A stretch of 64,000 bases of DNA from Streptomyces lincolnensis (GTDB lineage: Bacteria; Actinomycetota; Actinomycetes; Streptomycetales; Streptomycetaceae): contig NZ_CP016438.1 in NCBI RefSeq assembly GCF_001685355.1, positions 6,510,001 to 6,574,000 of the forward strand. The letters are read 5' to 3'. The notes under the pieces are model-generated. The model did no database searches and was not told the origin of the DNA. It saw nothing but the letters and a program-made list of their open reading frames with translations. Positions within the stretch are counted from its first letter, which is position 1. The number at the start of each line of letters is the position of its first letter. Positions 1-6,909 of this stretch are shown piece by piece. A program made the position numbers and the translations under genes.

Positions 1-429
1 AACCTCGAGGACGACGTGGAGGTCAGCACCGAGCCCTGCCCCTGCGGATGGGCGCTGCCCTCGGTACGCGTCCTCGGCCGGGCGGGGTTCGGGCATCGCG
101 TGGGCGCGATGAAGGTCAGCCAGAGCGAGCTGGAGCAGCTGGTCTTCTCGCTGCCCGCGGACTACGGCGTCCTCTTCTGGCGGGCCAGGGCGCAGCCCGA
201 GCTGCTGACGATCGAGATCGAGGTGGAGGACTCGGCCCGGGACCTGGCCCGCGCCGCCCTGGCGGCCTCCGTATGGGAGGCGTACGGCCGGCTCCCGCTG
301 CGCATCGACGCCCGGCCGCCGGGCTCGCTCGTGCCGCGGCGCGCCCTGACCGGCGTCCATGACGTGGTCAAGCCGCGCAGCCTGTTCGGTGCGGACGAGG
401 ACTGGGACAAGGCGCTTCTGTACTACTGA
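1..429 (+). CDS. PaaK-type adenylate-forming ligase (phenylacetate-CoA ligase family), C-terminal part
   Basis: The reading frame is open from base 1, so this is the last ~142 residues of a gene that starts to the left. The segment has the layout of the AMP-binding C-terminal subdomain of PaaK/coenzyme-F390-synthetase-like enzymes: a CPCG turn, then VLGRAGFGHRVGAMKVSQSELEQ, which occupies the place of the family's GR-(D)-D/K-hinge and 'V.PS.iE' helix, then a ferredoxin-like fold ending in VVKPRSLFG. Family members activate aromatic or other carboxylic acids as adenylates and pass them to CoA, a carrier protein or an amine. Its neighbours make a chorismate-derived aromatic acid, so that acid is the natural substrate guess (inference). 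The catalytic AMP-binding core lies outside the window, so specificity cannot be judged. Confidence 0.75.
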   Translation, partial: NLEDDVEVSTEPCPCGWALPSVRVLGRAGFGHRVGAMKVSQSELEQLVFSLPADYGVLFWRARAQPELLTIEIEVEDSARDLARAALAASVWEAYGRLPLRIDARPPGSLVPRRALTGVHDVVKPRSLFGADEDWDKALLYY

Positions 430-451
430 TCGGCCGTCATCGATCACCGCT

Positions 452-488
452 GTGGCGACGGCTCCCGCCCGCCGGGAGCCGTCGCCAC
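452..488. terminator. Strong hairpin, probable terminator or attenuator
   Basis: A perfect 16-bp inverted repeat (452-467 and 473-488) with the 5-nt loop cccgc lies between the ligase stop and the ribosome binding site of the next gene. There is no T-tract, which is common for Streptomyces terminators. It could end ligase transcription or partly attenuate read-through into the downstream biosynthetic genes. Confidence 0.75.
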
Positions 489-518
489 GGGGGATCCCCG
501 AGTGGAAGGAAGACTCCT

Positions 519-2507
519 GTGAAAGACCATGAACCGCGGATCGCGGTGATCGGTGCCGGCATATCCGGGCTCGTTCTCGCCGCGGCGCTGCATCAGCAGG
601 GCATCCGCACTGCCGTCTTCGAGCAGGCCGGACAGCTGTTCCCCACGGGGGCGGGCATCCAGCTGTCCCCCAACGCCGTCCGGCTGTTGCACCGGCTGGG
701 ACTCGAAGCCCGGCTGCGGCAGCATGCGGTACGGCCCCGGGCCATCCGGATGACCAACTGGGACGACGGCCACCCCCTGGCGACCACACCGCTGGCCGGG
801 CCCTGCGAGGAGCGCTACGGCGCTCCCTACCTCACCGTTCACCGCGCCGATCTGCATGCGGCGCTCCTTGAGCAGCTGCCCATGGGAACCCTGCGGCTCG
901 GCGCCCGGTGCCTGGCGCTGGACGAGCGGGAGGACGGAGTGCGGCTGGAGTTCGCCGACGGTCTGTCATACGACGCGGACCTGGTCGTCGGAGCGGACGG
1001 CATCCGTTCGGTGGTGCGTTCGCAGCTCTTTCCCGACCGGCCGCGGTTCAGCGGGCAGGGGATGTACCGCGGCCTCGTCCCGGCCGACCGGGTGCCCCGG
1101 TTCGCGGCGGACCCCCGGGTCCAGCTGTGGCTGGGACCCGGACAGCACTGCGTGGCGTACCCGGTCAGTGGTGGACGCACCATCAGCTTCGCCGCCGGGG
1201 TGCCCGCACCTGACTGGCGTACCGAGTCCTGGACGCAGCCCGGCCGCAAGGAGGACCTGCTGGCGGCGTACACGGGCTGGGACGACGAGCTGCTTGGCCT
1301 GCTGTCGGCCGCCGACGAGGTGACCTGCTGGGCGCTGCACGACCGGGATCCGCTGGACCACCTCGTCCAGGGCCGGTTCGTGCTGATCGGCGACGCGGCC
1401 CACCCCATGCTGCCGTTCCTCGCCCAGGGAGCCAACCAGGCCGTCGAGGACGCCGCGGTGCTGGCGGACTGCCTCATCCGCACCTCCGAGCTGCCGGCCG
1501 CTCTGGGCCGGTACGAGATGCAGCGACTTCCCCGTGCCAATGAGGTGCAGCGCCGGGCCCGCGCCAACAACGACCGGCTGCACCTGGCGGATGGCGAGGC
1601 ACGGCAGCAGCGGGACCGGGAACTTGCCGCCCGGCAGGGTCTGGAGAGCCACGACTGGCTCTTCGCCTACGAGGCCGTTCCGGAGCGGCAGCCGGACGCG
1701 CCGGGAGGCGGCGGGACCGATCCGGCCGCCGCGGCCAGCGGGATCAGCGGCCGGGTGGCCCTGATCACCGGCGCCGCCCGGGGTATCGGCTTCGCCGTCG
1801 CCCGGGCCCTGGCGCAGCACGGAGCCCGCGTCGTACTGACAGACCTGGACCGGGACGGTCTCGACGAGGCGGTCAAAGCACTCGCCGATGAGGGGCAACA
1901 AGCTGCCGGATACCGGCTCGACGTGCAGGACAGCGGCGCGGTCGCGGCCACCGTGGAGGCCGTGGAGCAGGAAGTCGGCCCCGTCGACATCCTGGTCAAC
2001 GTGGCGGGAGTGCTGCACACCGGCCCGGTCGCCGAGTTCGACGACGCCCACTGGCAGCAGACGTTCGCCGTGAACGCGTTCGGTGTCTTCTGCGTCTCCC
2101 GCGAGGCCACCCGCAGGATGGCGGAGCGGGAGCGCGGCGTGGTGGTGACCGTCGCCTCCAACGCGGGCACGGTGCCCCGCATACACATGGCGGCGTACGG
2201 GGCGTCCAAGGCGGCCTCGGTCCACTTCACCAAGGTGCTCGGACTCGAACTCGCCGGCCGCGGCATCCGCTGCAACGTGGTGTCTCCCGGATCGACCCGC
2301 ACCCCGATGCTCGAACAGGTGCAGCACAACGGGTCCGAAGGCACCATCCGCGGAGACCTCGCCGGCTACCGCACGGGCATACCGCTGCGCCGTATCGCGG
2401 AGCCCGAGGACGTGGCCTCCGCCGTGGTCTTCCTGGCCTCGGACGAGGCGCGGCACATCACCATGCACGAACTGAGCGTGGACGGCGGCGCGGCGCTCGG
2501 CGCCTGA
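519..2507 (+). CDS. Bifunctional fusion: FAD aromatic monooxygenase + 2,3-dihydro-2,3-dihydroxybenzoate dehydrogenase-like SDR
   Basis: This is a single 662-residue frame, GTG start behind ggaagga at 504-510. Residues ~1-395 form a PHBH/salicylate-hydroxylase-type flavoprotein: GAGISG (12-17) for FAD, a GADGIRS motif, and the second FAD motif GDAAHPMLPFLAQGAN. After a Gly/Pro/Ala linker, residues ~411-662 are a complete short-chain dehydrogenase: TGAARGIG, catalytic Ser in VASNAG, Y560-x3-K564. Its C-terminal ARHITMHELSVDGGAALGA is diagnostic of EntA/DhbA-type enzymes, which aromatise the product of isochorismatase. Together the halves could aromatise a dihydro-(amino)benzoate and then hydroxylate it, possibly with decarboxylation. 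The fusion is unusual; EntA and flavin hydroxylases are normally separate. An isochorismatase gene follows 33 bp later. The substrate could be 2,3-dihydroxybenzoate or 3-hydroxyanthranilate; the sequence does not decide. Confidence 0.88.
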   Translation: MKDHEPRIAVIGAGISGLVLAAALHQQGIRTAVFEQAGQLFPTGAGIQLSPNAVRLLHRLGLEARLRQHAVRPRAIRMTNWDDGHPLATTPLAGPCEERYGAPYLTVHRADLHAALLEQLPMGTLRLGARCLALDEREDGVRLEFADGLSYDADLVVGADGIRSVVRSQLFPDRPRFSGQGMYRGLVPADRVPRFAADPRVQLWLGPGQHCVAYPVSGGRTISFAAGVPAPDWRTESWTQPGRKEDLLAAYTGWDDELLGLLSAADEVTCWALHDRDPLDHLVQGRFVLIGDAAHPMLPFLAQGANQAVEDAAVLADCLIRTSELPAALGRYEMQRLPRANEVQRRARANNDRLHLADGEARQQRDRELAARQGLESHDWLFAYEAVPERQPDAPGGGGTDPAAAASGISGRVALITGAARGIGFAVARALAQHGARVVLTDLDRDGLDEAVKALADEGQQAAGYRLDVQDSGAVAATVEAVEQEVGPVDILVNVAGVLHTGPVAEFDDAHWQQTFAVNAFGVFCVSREATRRMAERERGVVVTVASNAGTVPRIHMAAYGASKAASVHFTKVLGLELAGRGIRCNVVSPGSTRTPMLEQVQHNGSEGTIRGDLAGYRTGIPLRRIAEPEDVASAVVFLASDEARHITMHELSVDGGAALGA

Positions 2508-2540
2508 GCCCGCCGGTCAGCTCCTGACACTGGAGGAACA

Positions 2541-3275
2541 GTGCCCATACCGGACATCGAACCCTATCCCCTGCCCACCGAGCACGAACTGCCACCGGCC
2601 CGGGTCGGCTGGCGGCTGGAGGCCGCGCGGTCCGCGCTGCTCATCCACGACATGCAGCAGTACTTCGTGGACTTCCTGCCGGCCGGCTCCGAGCTCCGTG
2701 ACGGCCTGATCCGCCGGGTCGCCGAACTGCGGGAGGCTGCCGCCGCCGCCGGAGTGCCCGTGTACTTCACCGCCCAGCCGGGCGGTATGACCCGCGGAGA
2801 GCGCGGCCTGCTGCACGACTTCTGGGGCCCGGGCATGAAGCACACCGGCGCACACAAGCGCATCCTGCCGGAGCTGCGACCCGAACCTCCGGCCGTAGTG
2901 CTCACCAAATGGCGTTACAGCGCCTTCGCCCGCTCGCCGCTCGCGGAACTGCTCGCCGGCCAGGGGAGAGACCAGCTGATCATCTGCGGGGTGTACGCCC
3001 ATGTCGGCATCCTCATGACTGCCTGCGACGCGTTCACCCGGGACATCCAGCCGTTCGTGGTGGCCGACGCGATCGCCGACTTCAGTGCGGCGGACCATGC
3101 CGCCGCCCTCGACTACCTCGCGCGCCGCTGCGCCCTGCCGGTCATGACGCATGAGGTGGTCTCCCGCCTGGCCCTCCCGGCCCGGCAGGACCTGGAGCTG
3201 TTGGCTGCCGGGAGGCGAAGGCGCCCCCCGCGAACGCCGCCAGTTCCACTCGCGACGCCACCGACAGCTTCTTGA
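2541..3275 (+). CDS. Isochorismatase-family hydrolase (EntB N-domain/PhzD type)
   Basis: The 244-residue protein is a cysteine-hydrolase-fold isochorismatase. It hydrolyses the enolpyruvyl ether of isochorismate (giving dihydro-dihydroxybenzoate) or of aminodeoxyisochorismate (giving dihydro-3-hydroxyanthranilate, as PhzD does). Visible signatures are [11 protein letters not shown] at the N-terminus, D37 in HDMQQYF, WGPGMK, K123 in TKWRYSAF, and GVYAHVG at 150-156, matching the catalytic Asp/Lys of PhzD (D38/K122). There is no aryl-carrier domain as in full EntB. The start is GTG at 2541 with ggagga 4 bases upstream. The last ~40 residues are a basic, Pro-rich tail beyond the usual ~207-residue family length and run antisense to the luxR gene for 134 bp. 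It works directly before the dehydrogenase domain of the upstream fusion. Confidence 0.9.
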   Translation: MPIPDIEPYPLPTEHELPPARVGWRLEAARSALLIHDMQQYFVDFLPAGSELRDGLIRRVAELREAAAAAGVPVYFTAQPGGMTRGERGLLHDFWGPGMKHTGAHKRILPELRPEPPAVVLTKWRYSAFARSPLAELLAGQGRDQLIICGVYAHVGILMTACDAFTRDIQPFVVADAIADFSAADHAAALDYLARRCALPVMTHEVVSRLALPARQDLELLAAGRRRRPPRTPPVPLATPPTAS

Positions 3276-3627
3276 AGATCCGCCGCAGATGGTAGTTGAC
3301 GGTGTGCGGCGACCGGTGGATACGGGTGGCGATCTGCCGGTTCGTCAAACCGTCCCGGACCAGCTCCACTATCTGCGCCTCGGCCTCGCTCAGCCCTTCC
3401 CAGGCACACGCCGGCACCTTCCGGAAGGGCTTGTCCGGGGAGGTCAGCAGCAGCACGGAACGCTCCGGGCTCTCGACGCTGCGCGCGGTCCGGACCAGCG
3501 CCTCGTCCTGCTCCTGGCCTGCGGGGACGGTGACGACCAGCACCGAGCGACCGGACTGCTGCGCCGAGCGCAGTGCGTCCACAAGCCGGCTCCAGGTCGG
3601 CGTGTGCTCCTGCGCGAGGAAGTCCAT
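3142..3627 (-). CDS. Small LuxR-family HTH transcriptional regulator
   Basis: The 161-residue protein has a C-terminal LuxR/GerE helix-turn-helix (about residues 78-132: LSEAEAQIVELVRDGLTNRQIA... [13 protein letters not shown]). The N-terminal ~75 residues carry no recognisable receiver or ligand domain; they are short and may be a remnant of a larger sensor domain. The ATG at 3627 follows GGAGGGGGG. The gene diverges from panD across a 188-bp promoter region and converges on the isochorismatase gene, overlapping it by 134 bp. It is the likely cluster-situated regulator (inference from position). The overlap includes only its Pro/Gly-rich tail and the end of the HTH. Confidence 0.8.
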   Translation of the reverse strand: MDFLAQEHTPTWSRLVDALRSAQQSGRSVLVVTVPAGQEQDEALVRTARSVESPERSVLLLTSPDKPFRKVPACAWEGLSEAEAQIVELVRDGLTNRQIATRIHRSPHTVNYHLRRIFKKLSVASRVELAAFAGGAFASRQPTAPGPAGPGGPGGRPPHAS

Positions 3628-3815
3628 TCATCCCCCCTCCGGTTTCCGGTACGGGCTCATGACCCTGCAAGTGCACCCCGGGGGACTCCAGTCCCGATGG
3701 AGCACCGCTGGTGCCGGGTCCGGCCCGGTACCCACCATCAGCCCTCCATCAGCCCTCCACAGGGCCGCCGGAGGCTGAGGCGCACCCCACCCGCGTCCGA
3801 AGGGATGAGCAGGAC
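3628..3815. promoter_or_regulatory. Divergent promoter region between luxR-type gene and panD, with 11-bp tandem repeat
   Basis: This 188-bp divergent spacer must hold promoters for the regulator (minus) and the panD-led operon (plus). It contains a tandem 11-bp direct repeat (ccatcagccct) at 3735-3745 and 3746-3756, a plausible operator. No clear -10/-35 consensus can be called by eye. Confidence 0.5.
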
Positions 3816-4268
3816 ATGATGCGCCATCTGATGAAATCGAAAATCCATCGTGCCGTCGTCACCCAGGCCGATCTGCACTATGTCGGCTCGCTCACCATCG
3901 ATCAGGACCTCATGGACGAGGCCGGGCTCCTTCCGGGCGAACTCGTGCACGTCGTGGACATCGACAACGGAGCCCGGCTGGAGACCTACGCCATCGCCGG
4001 TGAGCGGGGCAGCGGCGTCATCGGCATCAACGGCGCCGCGGCGCGCCTGGTCCACGAAGGTGATCTGGTCATCATCATCAGCTACGCCCTGGTGGATGAG
4101 GCAGCCCTCGAAGGATTCAGCCCGCGGGTCGTCCATGTGGACCGGTGCAACCGGATCGTGTCGCTGGGCGAGGACGCCGCGGAGCCGGTTCCGGGTTCGT
4201 ACGAGGTCCGGGGTGATCTGCTCGCCGCCCTGCAGACGGGCGGACCGGCCGTTACGGAGGGCCGCTGA
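3816..4268 (+). CDS. panD: Aspartate 1-decarboxylase (pyruvoyl enzyme), cluster copy
   Basis: It converts L-aspartate to beta-alanine using a pyruvoyl group made by self-cleavage. Starting at ATG 3816 gives exact register with E. coli PanD: K9, H11 (SKIHR), the Gly24-Ser25 cleavage pair in LHYVGSLT, and the conserved [26 protein letters not shown] block containing the active-site Arg and Tyr. The upstream in-frame extension to 3711 lacks family similarity and was discarded. Housekeeping panD normally supports pantothenate synthesis; here it heads an operon with a PLP-like protein, an acyltransferase, an exporter and an oxidoreductase. It therefore probably supplies beta-alanine to the metabolite pathway (inference). 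The stop overlaps the next ATG by one base. Confidence 0.93.
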   Translation: MMRHLMKSKIHRAVVTQADLHYVGSLTIDQDLMDEAGLLPGELVHVVDIDNGARLETYAIAGERGSGVIGINGAAARLVHEGDLVIIISYALVDEAALEGFSPRVVHVDRCNRIVSLGEDAAEPVPGSYEVRGDLLAALQTGGPAVTEGR

Positions 4269-5638
4269 TGACCAGTGCCATCGGCCTGCGCTCCGGCGTC
4301 CGGCAGTTCGACGCGCCTTATGCCGAGTACGCCGAGCGGCTGCGCCGTGCCATGAAGACGGTCGCCGCCTCCCGGGCGCCGCAGGATCGTTTCGAACCGG
4401 GCTACGAACTTCCCTCGCCGGACTCCCGGCTACAGCGCTTCTTCGCCGCCGCCGCGATCCGGGTGTCGGACCTGGGCAGTTACCGAGGCCGGCAGCTGCG
4501 CCTCCTTGACCTCATGAGCAATCCGGCGACCCGCACCACCAAGACCCTCGCCTCGCTGCTCATGGTCGCCCGGGCGGTGCAGCACATCCGCACCACCGCC
4601 GAGCCCGTCATGATCGTGACGCCGTCCTCGGCCAACAAGGCGACGGCGCTGCGGGACGCGGTGGCCCGGGCCATCGACTGCGGCCTGGTCACACCGGACG
4701 AGCTGCAGATCACGGTGATCGTGCCGGCCGCTGCTCGGCGCAAGCTGTGGGCCTCCCCGCTCTCCGGTTCTCCCGAGCTCGCCAGGCGCAATCCGGTGCT
4801 GACCCACGACGGTTCGGAGCGCTCCGCAGTCAAGGAACTCGCCCAGGAGTTCACCGATGGCTGGTACGCCAGTCCGCCCCAGGGCGTACGCCACCGCCTG
4901 TGGTACACCCTTGACCTCGACAACTACCGGGTGGCCGACACCATCCGGGCCTTCGTGGAACACGACGCGCTGCCCGCGCCGCTGCCCGGCGGACGGCTGC
5001 ACGCGCACGCCGTGTCCAGCGCGTACGGCCTGCTCGGCCATCACTTCGGCCATCAGATGCTGCGCGAGGAGGGCCTGGCCGACGATCCGCCCCACTACTT
5101 CCTCGTCCAGCATCTCGACACCCCCGACATGGTGCTGAGCCTGCACTTCGGCTCGGTGTCGCGGGAGAACCTGCCGGAGTACTCCCGCGCCCCCGGCGGG
5201 CTGCTCACGCAGTCGGCCGATCCGCGCTTCCCGCAGACCACAAAGGCGCTGGACGAGTGTCTGGAGCCCACCTTCTACACGCGGGCCCCTGTCACCTCGG
5301 CGGAGATGAACCGACTGATCCGCACCCACGGCGGCGGGGGCATCGTCGTATCCGGGCACGAGTGCCTGACCCGGTACCGCGAGATCCGGCGGCTGACCGC
5401 GCGCGCCGGCCTCACGCTGCCGTCCGACCCGGCAGAGCTGCGCGAATGGTCACTGGTGATGGCCTTCACCGGGGTGCTGTACGCCATTGACCGGGGCCTG
5501 GTGGCAGAGGAGGACATCGTGGTGCACGGCTCCGGCAGCTACTCCGCCGCCGACTTCGTACCGCTGCCCATGCGGCTCCAGCGTCAGGTCGGCGACGCGG
5601 ACGAGGTGCGTACGGCCGTCCTGGAGTCACTGTCGTGA
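4268..5638 (+). CDS. PLP fold-type-II-like (threonine-synthase-related) protein of uncharacterised family
   Basis: The 456-residue protein has no confident functional match from memory; I think it belongs to a Streptomyces 'domain of unknown function' family (possibly DUF6002). Several elements imitate fold-type-II PLP enzymes in the right order: SNPATRTTKT (where NP-T-SFKD carries the Schiff-base Lys in threonine synthases), TPSSANKATALRDAV (SSGN-G-A phosphate loop), HAHAVSSAYGLLGHHFG, GGIVVSGHECLTRY (cf. '-VS-EC'), and the C-terminal VVHGSGSYSAADF. A beta-substitution, ligase or amino-acid-modifying reaction is conceivable but unproven. It is translationally coupled to panD upstream (TGATG) and the GNAT gene downstream (GTGA), so all three probably act together. 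Confidence 0.6.
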   Translation: MTSAIGLRSGVRQFDAPYAEYAERLRRAMKTVAASRAPQDRFEPGYELPSPDSRLQRFFAAAAIRVSDLGSYRGRQLRLLDLMSNPATRTTKTLASLLMVARAVQHIRTTAEPVMIVTPSSANKATALRDAVARAIDCGLVTPDELQITVIVPAAARRKLWASPLSGSPELARRNPVLTHDGSERSAVKELAQEFTDGWYASPPQGVRHRLWYTLDLDNYRVADTIRAFVEHDALPAPLPGGRLHAHAVSSAYGLLGHHFGHQMLREEGLADDPPHYFLVQHLDTPDMVLSLHFGSVSRENLPEYSRAPGGLLTQSADPRFPQTTKALDECLEPTFYTRAPVTSAEMNRLIRTHGGGGIVVSGHECLTRYREIRRLTARAGLTLPSDPAELREWSLVMAFTGVLYAIDRGLVAEEDIVVHGSGSYSAADFVPLPMRLQRQVGDADEVRTAVLESLS

Positions 5639-6831
5639 GCCCGCCGGTCACCGCCGGGTGGCAGCGGTTCCGGTACGCCTGGGAGAACGGTCCCGGACTG
5701 CCCGCACGGCTGCACGCCGCCGCCGACCGCCTCGCGGTCCGCTGCGACGTCACGCTCTCCCGTGCTGCCGAAGGCCCCTCGTTCGCCTACGTCGGCCTGC
5801 CCCGCTCGGAGCACCATGTGCTGCCGTTTCTGGAGCAGCAGCGCAGCCGGGAGTTCGGCGGCCCGGATCCGGTCCGCGAGGTGCTGGGCCGGCGACCGTG
5901 GACGGCTGCACTGCGGGAGGCGGCCCACTCGGCGGACATGGTGTTCGCCGGTTGCGGGGAAGGCCGACTGCGGGCACTGCGCGCCACGCCCGGGCTGCTG
6001 CCGGACACCCACTCCGCCACCGGCCCCGTGCTGCCCTTCCGGCTCCATCTGATACTCCCTGTGGAGGGCGGCAGTGCGGCGATGCTGCGCCGGGTCTCGG
6101 GCAATGAGCGGCGGCAGTTCACCAAGCAGCTCGCCGAACACGGCTGGCAGTGGGAACCCGCCACCGGCCGGGACGACTTCGACTACTTCTACCAGCGCAT
6201 GCATCTGCCGACGATGCACGGCCGGCACGGCGAGGACACCCGCAGCCTGTCCGAACGCATGGCCCGCGAGGTGCTGCTGCGGGACGGCCGGCTGTTCTTC
6301 GTCACCCGGCAGGGCGAGCGCGTCGCCGGACTGCTCTGCCACGGCGGGCAGCCCGGCCGGCCGCTGACGATGCGGCTGCTCGGCGTGCTCGACGGCGCCC
6401 CGGAGCACTACCGCACCGGAGTGGTGAAGGCCGTGTACTACCTGTGCGTGGACTGGGCCTGCGCGAACTCGGTCCCGGTCATCGACATGTCGGGCACCGA
6501 GCCGTTCCTGAGCAAGGGGATCGTTCAGTTCAAGCGCCGCTTCCACCCGCGGGTGGCGCTGCCGCCGGGCCACCACGCCCGGCGCAGGCTGTGGCCGGCC
6601 GCCCTCCGGGACACTGCCGAGGTGCGGGCGTTCCTGGTGGCCAACCCGTTCCTCGCGCTCGGCGAGGACGGTGCTCCGAGCGCCGTGTACCCGTACGACC
6701 GCGACCGCCCCGCCCGCAAGGACCTGCGGGCCGGGTTCGCCGGACTCCCGGAGGACCGGCTCCTCGACCTCGACGAGTTGTTCGCCCGTACGGCCCCGGC
6801 AGCCGTCACCGCCGGTGCCGCCGGTGACTGA
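5635..6831 (+). CDS. BioF2/FemAB-like GNAT acyltransferase
   Basis: The 398-residue protein has a C-terminal Acetyltransf_6 (BioF2-like) domain: RRVSGNERRQFTKQL, then YQRMHLPTMHGRHG (the family's my-P--RHG motif), then DMSGTEPFLSKGIVQFKRRF (the family's G--P-l-dG-l-fKrrf motif). The N-terminal ~130 residues are less conserved. Relatives transfer acyl or aminoacyl groups onto amines. In this cluster it could condense an activated aromatic acid with a beta-alanine-derived amine (inference). The GTG start overlaps the preceding stop by 4 bases. A 56-bp hairpin begins at the A of its stop codon. Confidence 0.72.
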   Translation: MSPPVTAGWQRFRYAWENGPGLPARLHAAADRLAVRCDVTLSRAAEGPSFAYVGLPRSEHHVLPFLEQQRSREFGGPDPVREVLGRRPWTAALREAAHSADMVFAGCGEGRLRALRATPGLLPDTHSATGPVLPFRLHLILPVEGGSAAMLRRVSGNERRQFTKQLAEHGWQWEPATGRDDFDYFYQRMHLPTMHGRHGEDTRSLSERMAREVLLRDGRLFFVTRQGERVAGLLCHGGQPGRPLTMRLLGVLDGAPEHYRTGVVKAVYYLCVDWACANSVPVIDMSGTEPFLSKGIVQFKRRFHPRVALPPGHHARRRLWPAALRDTAEVRAFLVANPFLALGEDGAPSAVYPYDRDRPARKDLRAGFAGLPEDRLLDLDELFARTAPAAVTAGAAGD

Positions 6832-6886
6832 GAGCCTGTGTCATGTCCCCGGCCGCGCACCCGGCCGGGGACATGACACAGGCTCT
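6831..6886. repeat. Perfect 25-bp inverted repeat with 6-nt loop
   Basis: The arms are 6831-6855 and 6862-6886 with the loop cgcacc. It starts on the stop codon of the acyltransferase gene and ends 14 bp before the RBS of the exporter gene, inside an otherwise tightly coupled operon. It may be an attenuator or RNA-processing hairpin, an operator (each arm holds TGTCATG or its complement), or the closed-up remnant of a mobile element, since the arms open with AGAGCCTGT, close to the MITE end at 45116. Confidence 0.85.
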
Positions 6887-6909
6887 GAGAGCCGACTGCT
6901 GGAGGCACC

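Noticed and set aside
966..2468. Minus-strand 500-codon open frame antisense to the monooxygenase/SDR fusion
   Set aside because: It is a GC-bias shadow; the plus strand encodes complete, motif-bearing domains and the minus translation shows no known domain.
519..2507. Fusion gene as a sequencing artefact joining two genes
   Set aside because: The frame is continuous through a typical flexible linker and the SDR part has no ribosome binding site or start codon in a plausible position before TGAARGIG; it remains testable, but the sequence favours a true fusion.
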